Of a stretch of 64,000 nt of DNA, positions 16,196 to 25,165 are shown one piece after another. Positions within the stretch are counted from its first letter, which is position 1; every line of letters begins with the position of its first letter. Origin of the DNA: Methanolobus sp. (lineage in GTDB: Archaea > Halobacteriota > Methanosarcinia > Methanosarcinales > Methanosarcinaceae); NCBI RefSeq assembly GCF_030682845.1, contig NZ_JAUXNK010000046.1, forward strand, positions 1-64,000, given 5' to 3'. The position numbers were made by a program, and so were the translations under genes. Below the pieces are notes generated by a model that was not told where the DNA came from, searched no databases, and saw only the letters and a program-made list of their open reading frames with translations.

Positions 16196-16477
16196 GGTTC
16201 ATTCTGACTTTAATTGATATTGTTTTCAACAGGAGATGGCCTGATGAGCAGATATGTATGTCCCGGAAATGTGAGAATAATGATTGTTTTTACTATATAT
16301 TTATTTATAATAATGTCTGTGGTTTTTGCAGGATTGATAACTAATTAAAAATATTAGTTCTATTCTTTCAGTCATGAATTTTTATGTTTTTGATGATGCG
16401 CAGCTATTATAATAGATAAGTATTTATATTTATTTTTCTAATTAGATATTATAAATTGTTCATTTCAGGAGTATTGC

Positions 16478-16633
16478 ATGAACAAAAAAGATGAAACTAC
16501 TTTCAATGAGTTTAAGGAAATATTCCATCGGTATCTTGACACAGATAATCTTTCTGACCAGGAATTCCTTCTCCGGCACGATATGATCCAGTTCATCAAG
16601 AATGCTTGTATAAGGAGTCTCGTGGTCTGCTAG
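16478..16633 (+). CDS. Hypothetical 51-residue protein
   Basis: ATG at 16478 is preceded at 6 bases by AGGAG, a strong ribosome site. The product is MNKKDETTFNEFKEIFHRYL..., ending in RSLVVC, charged and helical, with one Cys at the end. An AT-rich TATA-like stretch lies about 40 bases upstream. No family recognised. The opposite-strand frame 16460-16645 is less credible because it lacks a ribosome site. Confidence 0.45.
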   Translation: MNKKDETTFNEFKEIFHRYLDTDNLSDQEFLLRHDMIQFIKNACIRSLVVC

Positions 16634-16840
16634 GCCTGGCTTCATCCGGGTAATGGCAGGTCCTGGGAAATTTTAAGGGGATAAATATCCTAGTCCCTGG
16701 AGGGTCTATAGCTCCTGCAGCCCTTCTTTAACTTTTACTGATGTACTGAAACCAACAAGAGTACTTTCGGACAAAATGCTTATTTGCATTGCCTACCATC
16801 TTTTAATCAGAATAAACTTCATGCAACGGGGTATATTATT

Positions 16841-17281
16841 ATGGGTAAGCCAGCTATCTTTCTTGAGAAATCAAAGAATAATACGTTCAGATCATACGAC
16901 ATTCCTCTGCTGATGAAGAGCCTGCATCAGGATGCGAGGCAGGGTGTCATAGATCTGAATGATGATGATGTCCAGTGGTTCAGGACATATAGTTTTGCTC
17001 TGCAGCAACTGGAGCTTAATACGGGCGGCAAGTCTCCGAACTTTAATGAAAGTGAAAGGGGAGGGACCATCGAAGATTTCGGTAAAGTCAAGGCCATGGT
17101 GGATGAAATGGAAAGTTCGCTCGTGATAACTAACGTAGGCTGGAATGCGGGAGCTAATTCTCTTTTCAATGCCCCGAATCCAGGTATGTCCTTTTTCAAC
17201 ATCCCTGATCCGGCACGTTACAGGCAGCATGTGTATTGCCTTATAGGTGCACATCTGGACAAGTTATACAACAGGCCCTGA
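16841..17281 (+). CDS. Hypothetical protein, 146 residues
   Basis: Open frame with protein-like composition starting MGKPAIFLEKSKNN; an upstream extension to 16784 is open but has no better start signal. Contains SERGGTIEDFGKVKAMVDEME and NVGWNAGANSLFNAPNPGMSFFNIP, with no signal peptide, membrane helix or metal motif. I do not recognise a family. It stands alone between a small orphan and the thermosome gene, and its own TATA-like sequence is not obvious. Confidence 0.6.
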   Translation: MGKPAIFLEKSKNNTFRSYDIPLLMKSLHQDARQGVIDLNDDDVQWFRTYSFALQQLELNTGGKSPNFNESERGGTIEDFGKVKAMVDEMESSLVITNVGWNAGANSLFNAPNPGMSFFNIPDPARYRQHVYCLIGAHLDKLYNRP

Positions 17282-17329
17282 TCTATTTTATCTTCTATTT
17301 CTTATTTTAGTCTTGGATACTGACCGGTT

Positions 17330-17385
17330 ATCTTTATATAGAACTGCTTGCATTTAGATTGAGCAGCATGAGTATCCCGGATACT
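17330..17385 (+). promoter_or_regulatory. Thermosome promoter with a 15-bp palindrome
   Basis: TCTTTATATA near 17330-17338 is a good TATA box. The palindrome AGTATCCCGGATACT (17371-17385; 7-bp perfect arms, one central base) lies about 35 bases downstream, just past the expected start of transcription. A repressor bound there would block elongation or initiation. The binding protein is unknown. Confidence 0.55.
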
Positions 17386-17450
17386 TGATGGCAACTAACA
17401 CTAACTTTCTACAGCGGTAGAATGATTCATGATTATAAGGAGGTTATAAT

Positions 17451-19067
17451 TTGGCAGGACAGCCCAGGTTCGTTTCAGGAAGCAACAGCAGGAGATCAGG
17501 CGGAAGAGATGCGCAAAGCATGAATATCCTTGCAGGTAAAGCCGTAGCAAAGGCAGTAAGGACCACCCTTGGCCCCAAGGGTATGGACAAGATGCTTGTA
17601 GACTCATTAGGTGACATTGTGATCACTAATGATGGTGCAACGATTCTCAGGGAAATGGATATCGAACACCCGGCAGCAAAAATGGTGGTCGAGGTCTCAA
17701 AGACCCAGGACGACGAGGTCGGCGACGGTACTACTACAGCAGCCGTGCTTACAGGAGAACTTCTCGCAAAAGCTGAAGAGCTTCTCGAGAAAGGCATCCA
17801 TCCCACAATAATCGCCTCAGGATACAGGCACGCTGCAAAGAAATGCGCTGAGATCCTCGAAACGATCACAATAGACGTTTCCAAGGATGACAGGGAAACA
17901 CTGAAAAAACTTGCCAAGACCGCCCTTACAGGTAAAGGCGAAGGCGAGTACAAGGAATTCCTTGCAGATATCGTTCTCGATGCTGTTATCTCGGTTGCCG
18001 AGGAAACAGATGATGGTACCAAGGTCGATGTCAGTGACATAACCATCGAGAAGAAGGAAGGTGGAAGTATTCTTGACACGGAACTGGTTCCTGGTCTTAT
18101 TATTGACAAAGAGCGTGTCAGGCCAAACATGCCAAAGAAGATCGAAAATGCGAAGATCCTGCTGGCGAGCTTTGCAATAGAGTTCCATAAGATCGAAAAG
18201 GATGCAGAGATCAAGATCACCTCTCCAAACCAGATGCAGCTCTTCGTAGAGCAGGAAGAGAGAATGGTCAAGGAGATGGTTGACAAGATCATCGCAAGCG
18301 GCGCAAATGTTGTGTTCTGCCAGAAGGCCATTGACGACCTTGCACAGTACTATCTTGAGAAGGCTGGTATCTATGCATGCAGAAGGATTAAGAAGAGCGA
18401 CCTCCAGAAGCTGGCAAAGGCAACAGGAGCGACCCTCTTCCAGGATGTCACTGACATCAGGCCCAGTGACCTTGGAGCTGCCGAAATTGTAGAAGAGCGT
18501 GACGTTAACGGTGCCAAGATGACCATCCTCACCGGATGCAGGGAAGAGAAAACAGTCTCCCTTATACTCCACGGTGGTACAACGCACATCGTTGATTCAC
18601 TCAAACGCGCACTCAATGATGCATTATGTGTTGTGGGTGTAGCGCTGGAAGACCGGAAGATTGTCGCAGGCGGTGGCGCTCCGGAGATCGAGCTTGCACT
18701 CCGGCTCAGGGAATACGCAGCAACTCTCAAGGGCAGGGAACAGCTTGCTGTCAGCAAGTTTGCAGAAGCCTTCGAGATCATTCCTCAAACCCTTGCTGAA
18801 AATGCAGGTCTGGACGCTATTGATATGCTTATCGAACTGCGTTCCCAGCACGAGCAGGGCAACAAGAATGCAGGTCTTAATGTTTACACCGGTCAGGTAG
18901 TGAACATGTACGATATGGATGTCCTTGAACCTCTCAGGATCAAGACCCAGGCTATCAATGCTGCAACAGAGGCAACCGTAATGATTCTCAGGATTGATGA
19001 TGTGGTTGCAAGCTCCAGGAAGTCAGGAATGCCTCCTGGAATGCCCCAGCCTGACATGGGTATGTAA
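17451..19067 (+). CDS. thsA: Thermosome subunit (group II chaperonin)
   Basis: ATP-driven protein-folding chamber of the archaeal cytoplasm. 538 residues; contains the equatorial nucleotide motifs ([24 protein letters not shown]), the apical domain, [13 protein letters not shown] and a Gly-Met-rich tail ([11 protein letters not shown]) typical of group II chaperonins. Start is TTG at 17451 behind AAGGAGG (17437-17443) with suitable spacing; the N-terminus [21 protein letters not shown] fits family members. The upstream palindrome suggests control at transcription. Methanosarcinaceae usually carry several thermosome paralogues; which of them this is cannot be decided here. Confidence 0.97.
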   Translation: MAGQPRFVSGSNSRRSGGRDAQSMNILAGKAVAKAVRTTLGPKGMDKMLVDSLGDIVITNDGATILREMDIEHPAAKMVVEVSKTQDDEVGDGTTTAAVLTGELLAKAEELLEKGIHPTIIASGYRHAAKKCAEILETITIDVSKDDRETLKKLAKTALTGKGEGEYKEFLADIVLDAVISVAEETDDGTKVDVSDITIEKKEGGSILDTELVPGLIIDKERVRPNMPKKIENAKILLASFAIEFHKIEKDAEIKITSPNQMQLFVEQEERMVKEMVDKIIASGANVVFCQKAIDDLAQYYLEKAGIYACRRIKKSDLQKLAKATGATLFQDVTDIRPSDLGAAEIVEERDVNGAKMTILTGCREEKTVSLILHGGTTHIVDSLKRALNDALCVVGVALEDRKIVAGGGAPEIELALRLREYAATLKGREQLAVSKFAEAFEIIPQTLAENAGLDAIDMLIELRSQHEQGNKNAGLNVYTGQVVNMYDMDVLEPLRIKTQAINAATEATVMILRIDDVVASSRKSGMPPGMPQPDMGM

Positions 19068-19232
19068 TTTTCCAAAAAGTCCATTTGTATATAGTGCCGG
19101 TACTCCGGCACACTTATATTTTTTGATTCCGGCTGTTTTGTTTTGATTTTCACAAATCCTTTTCAGACCTTTTCAGGTTGTATTGTAAACCCATATCTTT
19201 CTATTTTGTTTCAGAGATAAGTTTTTTATACC

Positions 19233-19263
19233 ATGTAAACCATGTGAAAAAAAAGGTTGACAA
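19233..19263 (+). promoter_or_regulatory. BirA-type biotin operator at the bioY promoter
   Basis: ATGTAAACC (19233-19241), 13 bases, then GGTTGACAA (19255-19263): this matches the known BirA operator layout TTGTAAACC-N14-15-GGTTTACAA, with slightly shorter spacing. It begins directly after the TATA element TTTTTTATA (19222-19230), so it covers the transcription start. Two further TTGTAAACC half-sites are at 19183-19191 and 19335-19343 without clear partners. Confidence 0.7.
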
Positions 19264-19441
19264 TGCTTGCGTACTCTGTATTGCCTGTGTTCAGATGAAG
19301 CTTTGCAGTTTTATGCAGTCTGTGTTGCTCCTTATTGTAAACCTCTGTGAGATGTATCGTACCGAACCTGGGAACCAGGAAGACGATGGACCGGAGGTAG
19401 GCAGAAGGAGTGAAAGGAACATATAAAAAAGGAGCATAACT

Positions 19442-19996
19442 GTGAATGAAAGTTACCTTCAAGAAAATCACTATCAGAGCGACATAAGGAAAATGGCACT
19501 GGCCTCCCTTTTTGCTGCGCTGATAGCTGTAGGGGCATTTATAAGGATACCCATTCCCATCAGCCCTGTCCCGGTAACTCTGCAGGTACTTTTCATATTC
19601 CTTGCAGGGGCAATGCTCGGTGCACGATGGGGTCTTGTGAGTGTAATAGTCTACCTGCTGCTGGGTATTGTAGGACTGCCCGTATTCTCAGGTGGTTCCT
19701 CGGGTATTGGCGTGCTTTTAGGGCCCACAGGTGGCTATCTGGTGGGTTTTGCAGTTGCTGCTCTTGTTATCGGTGCATTCTCTGAGAAGTTAGGCACTTC
19801 CAGTGTACTCAAAAATGCTGTATTCATGTTTGCAGGGCTGCTTATAATATATCTGTTCGGTGCAAGTTACCTTATGTATGTTGCACAGATATCAATGGAC
19901 AGCGCGATAGTATTGGGTGTTCTCCCCTACCTGCCAGGGGATCTGCTGAAACTGGCCCTCTCTTCATTTATAGTTGCAAAATACCCGGTTGAATGA
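19442..19996 (+). CDS. bioY: Biotin transporter S component BioY
   Basis: Membrane substrate-binding subunit of the energy-coupling-factor importer for biotin. 184 residues, six helices, with the BioY signature near PIPISPVPVTLQVLFIFLAG and GGSSGIGVLLGPTGGYLVGF. GTG start at 19442, preceded by AGGAG. The stop overlaps the next gene, and the dedicated ATPases and T subunit follow, forming a self-contained four-gene importer. No biotin synthesis genes are in the window, so biotin salvage is likely; the BirA-like operator upstream supports the substrate. Confidence 0.95.
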   Translation: MNESYLQENHYQSDIRKMALASLFAALIAVGAFIRIPIPISPVPVTLQVLFIFLAGAMLGARWGLVSVIVYLLLGIVGLPVFSGGSSGIGVLLGPTGGYLVGFAVAALVIGAFSEKLGTSSVLKNAVFMFAGLLIIYLFGASYLMYVAQISMDSAIVLGVLPYLPGDLLKLALSSFIVAKYPVE

Positions 19997-20808
19997 CCCT
20001 TATGATTGAGATAAGCAACCTTCTCCACAGTTACCCGGATGGGACTCCTGCGCTGAATTCAGTGAACCTGCACATTGGCAGAGGGGAATTCGTTGTAATT
20101 GCAGGCAGGAACGGCAGCGGTAAGTCTTCTCTGGTCCGGCATATCAACGCTTTGCTCCTGCCGTCCGGAGGTTGTGTATCTGTCAATGGGTTGTGTACAT
20201 CACAGAAGAAACACCATCCTGACATTCGCAGGACAGTTGGCATGGTCTTCCAGAATCCGGATTCGCAGTTTGTCGGGATGACCGCTGAAGAGGATGTAGC
20301 TTTTGGCCCGGAGAATCTGGGTCTTCCTCCTTCTGAAATAAGGGAGCTTGTGGAAATGTCCCTGGAGACGCTAGGTATTTCCGAACTTCGGTCCCATTCC
20401 CCAAGATCCCTGAGCGGTGGACAGAAACAGAAAGTTGCAATTGCAGGCGTGCTTGCAATGGAACCTGAGTGTATTATCTTTGATGAAGTCACCTCCATGC
20501 TCGACCCATTCTCAAGAAAAGAAGTGCTTGATACTGTAAAGCGCATCCATGCAAAAGGCACTACTGTAATTTATGTTACTCACCGGCTTGAAGAAGCTAT
20601 GAATGCTGATCGTCTGGTCATCATGGACTCAGGCAGGGTTGTAGCAGATGCATCTCCGCGTGATGTGTTCCTACATCATGATCTTGAAAAGTATGGCATT
20701 GAACTGCCCCCGGTTGTGGCACTTTCACTGATGCTTTCAAAAGCTGGTTTTCCTGACATCGGACTGGCTCTTACAAAGGATGAACTGCTGGAGGCTCTGT
20801 GTCCATAG
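19993..20808 (+). CDS. ecfA: ECF transporter ATP-binding protein (first)
   Basis: ATPase driving biotin uptake together with the following paralogue. 271 residues with Walker [11 protein letters not shown]-loop VFQNPDSQFVGMTAEEDVAFGPENL (typical ECF/CbiO Q-helix), signature LSGGQKQK, and Walker B CIIFDEVTSMLD, where the usual DEP is DEV. Overlaps bioY by four bases and the next ATPase gene by ten. Membership in the biotin importer rests on context. Confidence 0.93.
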   Translation: MTLMIEISNLLHSYPDGTPALNSVNLHIGRGEFVVIAGRNGSGKSSLVRHINALLLPSGGCVSVNGLCTSQKKHHPDIRRTVGMVFQNPDSQFVGMTAEEDVAFGPENLGLPPSEIRELVEMSLETLGISELRSHSPRSLSGGQKQKVAIAGVLAMEPECIIFDEVTSMLDPFSRKEVLDTVKRIHAKGTTVIYVTHRLEEAMNADRLVIMDSGRVVADASPRDVFLHHDLEKYGIELPPVVALSLMLSKAGFPDIGLALTKDELLEALCP

Positions 20809-21629
20809 ATGTCAGGAATCTGACCTTTAGATACGATCGGGGTACTTCTCTTGAGAAGACCTCTCTTGAAGATGTCAGTCTTTCCATCGACAAAGGTGAG
20901 TTTGTTCTCATTGGCGGTGAGATCGGCTCTGGCAAATCGACACTTGTCCGACATTTCAACGGTCTGCTCAAACCTTTTTCAGGGCAGGTGACAGTCGATG
21001 GCATGGCCGCACACGAGAAAAAAGTGAAGGCCCGGGTAGGTGTGCTTTTCCAGTTCCCGCAGCAACAACTGTTTGGTAGGACCGTTTTTGAGGATGTGGC
21101 CTTCGGACCGCGGAATTTTGGATACAGGGGTAATGAACTGGACTTGCAGGTGCATTCTGCCCTGGAGCTCCTCGGGCTTGGCAAAGAAATATATTCCGTT
21201 TCCCCTTTTCGCCTGAGCGGAGGCCAGATGAGGTTGGTTGCCATAGCAGGCGTTCTGGCCTCCAGGCTGGACTACATTGTCCTGGATGAGCCTTTCTCCG
21301 GACTTGACGCTGAGAACAAAAAAATCCTTTTGTCTGCGTTAAGGCACCTGAATTCAAGGGGAACCTCTGTTATCGTGGTATCCCACAGGATGTCCGACCT
21401 GCTCTCTGTTGCAGACCGGGTTTTCCTGCTCGATCAGGGAAATCTTGTATTTGGCGGAACCCCTGCTGAATATGTAAAACATGCACCTTCTCATCTTCCC
21501 GAAATAACATGCCTTATGAAAGAATTGCGCAGGAAGGGTTTTGACGTAAGGGGTGACATTTTCAATATAGATGATGCCTTCAGTGAGATTTCCCGCGTTT
21601 TAAACACAAAGGAGGCAGTGAGGAGATGA
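20799..21629 (+). CDS. ecfA: ECF transporter ATP-binding protein (second)
   Basis: Second ATPase of the pair. 276 residues; GTG start at 20799 inside the previous gene. Walker A is GGEIGSGKST, Q-loop LFQFPQQQLFGRTVFEDVAFGPRN, signature LSGGQMRLVAIAG, Walker B YIVLDEPFSGLD, switch VSHRM. Two unlike ATPases form the asymmetric heterodimer typical of ECF systems. The stop overlaps ecfT. Confidence 0.93.
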   Translation: MSIDVRNLTFRYDRGTSLEKTSLEDVSLSIDKGEFVLIGGEIGSGKSTLVRHFNGLLKPFSGQVTVDGMAAHEKKVKARVGVLFQFPQQQLFGRTVFEDVAFGPRNFGYRGNELDLQVHSALELLGLGKEIYSVSPFRLSGGQMRLVAIAGVLASRLDYIVLDEPFSGLDAENKKILLSALRHLNSRGTSVIVVSHRMSDLLSVADRVFLLDQGNLVFGGTPAEYVKHAPSHLPEITCLMKELRRKGFDVRGDIFNIDDAFSEISRVLNTKEAVRR

Positions 21630-22393
21630 ACACTCTTTTCTTCAGGTACGTTCCGGGTAACTCTATAGTTCACAGGCTCGACCCCCGGGTAAAAATAGCC
21701 GGAATGCTGATAGCAAGTATCAGTATCTTCATCTCTTCATCTCTCAGGGAAATGGCTGTCGTAGCCCTTGTATTCTTTTTACTGGCCCTGATTTCATCCA
21801 TATCTGTCAGGGTCATCCTCAGTGCAGTCAGGCCGATGTTAATGTTCCTGGGTATTATTTTCATCCTACAGCTTTTCCTTACTGAAGGGAATCCTCTGTT
21901 CTCCCTGGTGGGCCTTGATGCCACCTACGAAGGACTTGCCCTTGGAGTTCTAATGAGCATGCGATTCCTTTTCCTGCTGATGTTCGCTTCACTTCTCACG
22001 GCCACCACAGCTCCATCGTTAATGACAACGGGAATAGAAAAAATGCTCCGCCCTCTGCCTCTGAAGAGGCTGGGGATCTCATCTTTTGACCTTGCAACCA
22101 TGATGTTCCTGTCATTACATTTTGTACCCCTTCTTTATGGAAGTTTCAGTCATCTCCGGGATGCACAGGTCTCACGTGGCCTGGATATGGCTCGAAATCC
22201 TTTCAAAGCTGTGTATTCTCTCTCTGTCCCGATGGTCCGCACCGCTTTCATCTCTGCAGAAGAAGTGGCTGTGGCCATGGAAAGCCGCTGCTATCAGGGG
22301 GTAAACCGCAGTTCCCTTAATGAGCCTGTGATGCAGAAAAATGATCTTGCAGCTTTACTCGTTTTTGGTATTGTGATGTTCTTACTGGTTTAA
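21626..22393 (+). CDS. ecfT: ECF transporter transmembrane component EcfT
   Basis: Couples the two ATPases to BioY. 255 residues; N-terminal FRYVPGNSIVHRLDPRVKI (DPR motif of the family), five or so membrane helices, and two coupling helices ending in VSRGLD and MESRCYQG, the positions of the conserved Arg motifs that contact the ATPases. Last gene of the overlapping bioY operon. Confidence 0.93.
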   Translation: MNTLFFRYVPGNSIVHRLDPRVKIAGMLIASISIFISSSLREMAVVALVFFLLALISSISVRVILSAVRPMLMFLGIIFILQLFLTEGNPLFSLVGLDATYEGLALGVLMSMRFLFLLMFASLLTATTAPSLMTTGIEKMLRPLPLKRLGISSFDLATMMFLSLHFVPLLYGSFSHLRDAQVSRGLDMARNPFKAVYSLSVPMVRTAFISAEEVAVAMESRCYQGVNRSSLNEPVMQKNDLAALLVFGIVMFLLV

Positions 22394-22463
22394 GGGCCAT
22401 TTTGCCTGCATGCCTGTTTATGCCCCGGTACACATAAATACATGCACATATGTTCATATATTC

Positions 22464-22817
22464 ATGGCTGAAAATGTCGAGCATGTATGTGCTGATAAAA
22501 AATCGATATCCCTTTTATCGCAAAACGTTCCTTCCGAAGAGGAACTTTGCAGGATGTGCAATATCTTTAGTGCCCTCCAGTCCGAAACCCGCCTGAAGAT
22601 ACTGTTCCTGCTTTCCCGGGGCGGCCTCTGTGTCAAGGAACTTGAACAGGCACTCAGTATCTCCCAGCCCGCCATCTCCCACAGCCTGCGGACACTTCGC
22701 CAGCTTGATCTGGTGCGTGTGAAAAAAGAAGGCAGATTTGCAGTCTACCATATTGCTGACGAACATGTGCAGACCTTTGTTGAAATGTGCAGGAAGCACG
22801 TCTCTGAGTGTGAATGA
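22464..22817 (+). CDS. ArsR-family transcriptional regulator
   Basis: 117-residue winged helix: SALQSETRLKILFLLSRGGLCVKELEQALSISQPAISHSLRTLRQLDLVRVKKEGRFAVYHI. The ELCxC site of classic arsenic sensors is missing; instead Cys occur at EELCRMC near the N-terminus, at CVKEL, and at the C-terminal CRKHVSEC, which could bind a metal. It overlaps the permease gene (ATGA), so it most likely controls it. ATG 22464 is preferred to 22410. The region just before it has the AT-rich repeat TTCATATATTCAT next to ACATATG, a plausible operator. Confidence 0.85.
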   Translation: MAENVEHVCADKKSISLLSQNVPSEEELCRMCNIFSALQSETRLKILFLLSRGGLCVKELEQALSISQPAISHSLRTLRQLDLVRVKKEGRFAVYHIADEHVQTFVEMCRKHVSECE

Positions 22818-23938
22818 TCATGATGGGAACTATCTTCGCTGCATTTACAGGAATTGCGATGGAATCCTGGCGCCTCTTTGTGGAAATGGCTCCATATCTC
22901 TTTCTTGGATTTGTGATAGCAGGTATTCTGCATGTGTACATTCCTGAAAGACAAATCATGAAGTATCTTGGCAATTCCGCGGGAAAGATCAGGTCGGCGT
23001 TGCATGCAACATTGCTGGGTATTCCTATACCTCTCTGTTCGTGCGGTGTAGTTCCCACTGCGCTATCCCTGCAGAAGAAGGGTGCTACAAAGGGTGCCAC
23101 TTTGTCCTTCCTTATATCCACTCCTGAAACCGGTGTGGATTCAATTACTATAACCTATGCCCTGCTTGACCCTATAATGACAGTGTTCCGCCCGCTGGCA
23201 ACTCTTGTAACAGCTCTCTCGGCAGGGATTGCAGAGAATTTCCTCAATCACGAAGAACCTCATCTCCCTGAAAAAAAAGTAGCTGATAAAAAGAACATCC
23301 TAATGATGCAGCCTTCAGTACCTTTGACTGCATGCAGTGATGCATCCTGCTCCTGCCAGCCTTCTTCTGTAAAAGATAGTGTCCTTTCCGGACCTGCCCG
23401 CTTTAAAGAAGGCCTGAGATATGCCTTTGTCGAGCTTCTGGGCGACATCTCAAAATGGCTGGTAGTTGGCATAATTCTTGCAGGCATCATATCATATGCA
23501 GTTCCCTATGAGCTTGTGAGCTCTTACCTGGGCGGTGGCATTACCTCTATGATGTTCATGCTAATAGTTGGTATCCCCCTCTACATCTGCGCCACGGCCT
23601 CCACACCGCTGGCTGCAGCTCTCATAGCAAAAGGAATGAGCCCTGGAACAGCATTCGTTTTCCTGCTTGCCGGACCTGCAACCAACGCGGCAACTATTAC
23701 AATGGTAACGAAATTTCTCGGCAAAAAAAGTGCTGCAATCTACCTTGGAACAATAGCAATTTGCTCATTGGGCTTTGGGCTACTGCTTGACCTGGTATAT
23801 TTCAGAATGGGCATCGAGGCAAGTGCTGTGGTCGGCAGTGCAAGCGAGATATTACCGGAACCGGTGAAGATTGCATTCGCACTGGCACTTATTCCGTTCA
23901 TCGTGTACGGTATATCCAGAAAGCAGTGCAGGCAGTAA
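22814..23938 (+). CDS. Permease, SO_0444-type metal efflux family
   Basis: 374 residues, eight to ten membrane helices in two repeated halves. The first half has IPIPLCSCGVVPTALSLQKKGATKGATLSFLISTPETGVDSI, which fits the SO_0444 Cu/Zn efflux family (DUF318 permease group, related to ArsP). A cytoplasmic loop carries a Cys cluster (CSDASCSCQP). The second half has GIPLYICATASTPLAAAL and AGPATNAATI. The gene is coupled to the ArsR gene, so metal- or metalloid-induced export is likely. The exact ion is not determined by sequence. Confidence 0.85.
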   Translation: MIMMGTIFAAFTGIAMESWRLFVEMAPYLFLGFVIAGILHVYIPERQIMKYLGNSAGKIRSALHATLLGIPIPLCSCGVVPTALSLQKKGATKGATLSFLISTPETGVDSITITYALLDPIMTVFRPLATLVTALSAGIAENFLNHEEPHLPEKKVADKKNILMMQPSVPLTACSDASCSCQPSSVKDSVLSGPARFKEGLRYAFVELLGDISKWLVVGIILAGIISYAVPYELVSSYLGGGITSMMFMLIVGIPLYICATASTPLAAALIAKGMSPGTAFVFLLAGPATNAATITMVTKFLGKKSAAIYLGTIAICSLGFGLLLDLVYFRMGIEASAVVGSASEILPEPVKIAFALALIPFIVYGISRKQCRQ

Positions 23939-23953
23939 AGCTGCATTAAGGCT

Positions 23954-24496
23954 TTACTTTTTTCCGATAAGGACCTCGGTAGATTTAACTATTGCAAAGA
24001 CCTTGTCCCCCGGCTGGATATCAAGCCTTTCGACAGCCTCGCTGGTAATGATGGATGTCAGGACAGAGGACTCGATCTCAAGTGTTATCTTTGAGACTAG
24101 TCCTTCACGCTCCACCTTAGTCACTTTACCCGGTATCCTGTTACGTGCGGATATCTTCAGCCCGATATTCTCCCAGGAGCCTTCGTCTTTCATAGTATCT
24201 TCAAGGAACTCCCTGTTGTGCTCATACTCCCGGATAAGATGGCGCCCATCCTCTGTCAGGAAAGTGCCCTGGTCCTTACCTCCTCGTACGGTTGTCACAA
24301 CGTCCTTTCCCAGTCTTTCGCTCATTGTATTGAGCACATTCCATGCATGCTTGTAGGAGATATCCAGTTTCCCGCAGGCTTTTCTGAGAGATCGTTCCTC
24401 ATCAATTGCTTTGAGCAAAGCTACTTTCCCTGCACCGATAAGCGGCTTCCCTTCCGATGTCAGCCATACCTTTGTTTTTGTTTCCATATCCTTCAT
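23954..24496 (-). CDS. ModE-like regulator with TOBE (MOP) domain
   Basis: 180 residues. N-terminal HTH of ModE type (LLKAIDEERSLRKACGKLDISYKHAWNVLNTMSERLGKDVV) and a single C-terminal TOBE/MOP domain (ISARNRIPGKVTKVEREGLVSKITLEIESSVLTSIITSEAVERLDIQPGDKVFAIVKSTEVLIGK) that binds molybdate or tungstate. E. coli ModE has two MOP domains, so this half-size version is the common archaeal form. No modABC genes adjoin; it may act on a distant operon (for example formylmethanofuran dehydrogenase or Mo/W uptake). Confidence 0.88.
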   Translation of the reverse strand: MKDMETKTKVWLTSEGKPLIGAGKVALLKAIDEERSLRKACGKLDISYKHAWNVLNTMSERLGKDVVTTVRGGKDQGTFLTEDGRHLIREYEHNREFLEDTMKDEGSWENIGLKISARNRIPGKVTKVEREGLVSKITLEIESSVLTSIITSEAVERLDIQPGDKVFAIVKSTEVLIGKK

Positions 24497-24507
24497 CTAA
24501 CACTCTT

Positions 24508-24741
24508 TCATTTGAGGTCTTCTTCCTCGAATATAAATAGTTCGTCAATGCTCGTTTGCAGGCATCTTGCAACCTTGCAGGCAAGTTTGAGTGAGGGATT
24601 ATATTTGCCTTTCTCAAGGAATCCAATGGTTTCCCTTCTTACCCCCACAAGAGTGGCCAGATCTTCCTGTGTCATATCGTATCTCGCCCTCAGTTCTTTT
24701 ATCCTGGTCTTCATCTTTGCCTCTTGATCACTCAACATCAC
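24508..24741 (-). CDS. Small XRE-type HTH regulator
   Basis: 77 residues, a Cro/C1 helix-turn-helix: [64 protein letters not shown]. This family is typically cotranscribed with a small membrane protein gene, and the overlapping upstream remnant fits that, but it is truncated. Start 24741 (or ATG 24714) lies inside the remnant. It may now be regulated by chance sequences. Confidence 0.85.
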   Translation of the reverse strand: MMLSDQEAKMKTRIKELRARYDMTQEDLATLVGVRRETIGFLEKGKYNPSLKLACKVARCLQTSIDELFIFEEEDLK

Positions 24742-24840
24742 CTTTTCTGAAGAGGTACCACTGGAAACCTTTTGCAGTGATCGCCATTACAAGGATAAGC
24801 ATTCCCAGTACCCTATTCAGAAAAAAGGCAGTCCACACTT
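24728..24840 (-). pseudogene. 3' remnant of a small membrane protein gene (HTH partner)
   Basis: Reading the minus strand, the frame GTG TGG ACT ... GAG TGA encodes [26 protein letters not shown], then [10 protein letters not shown] and stop, a transmembrane helix with a basic end. A TGA four codons upstream of VWT and the absence of a start show that only the last third survives. The stop overlaps the HTH start in ATGA fashion, as expected for a DUF2178-like/HTH pair. The break lies at about 24841-24844, where the wrbA remnant begins on the other strand. Confidence 0.65.
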
Positions 24841-24843
24841 TCT

Positions 24844-24999
24844 GAGATCACAGGTGGCAGTCCTTACGGGGCCTCAACCATTGCAGGCAGCGGCCCGGAC
24901 ACACGGCTCCCGAGCGAGAATGAGCTGGCGATAGCGCGTTTCCAGGGTAGGCACGTGGCGGAGATCACGAAGAGGCTGGTGGGGGAGTGGCAGCCCTAA
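24844..24999 (+). pseudogene. wrbA: 3' remnant of wrbA (NAD(P)H:quinone oxidoreductase)
   Basis: A 51-codon plus-strand frame without a start reads [19 protein letters not shown] then [20 protein letters not shown] and ends VGEWQP-stop. This matches the conserved C-terminus of WrbA flavoproteins (GGTPYGA...PSENELxxARxQG). The other ~150 residues, including the FMN-binding N-terminus, are missing. The break point coincides with the remnant on the minus strand, which points to one deletion or rearrangement event. Confidence 0.8.
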
Positions 25000-25165
25000 A
25001 ATACTTAGTTTTAAAAACGTACAACTCTTTTTAATTCCAGATTAGATGTGCATTGTCTTTTATAACTTCAGACATCCTTGAAGTTTAAGCAAAGTATATA
25101 CCGTCCTGTTCCATTCTTTCTATCATAAACAATATTCCTGATATAATGTCGGGTGTGGTAGAAAA

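Noticed and set aside
17444-18331. 295-codon minus-strand frame across the thermosome gene
   Set aside because: Serine-rich shadow frame of a highly expressed gene; no homology seen.
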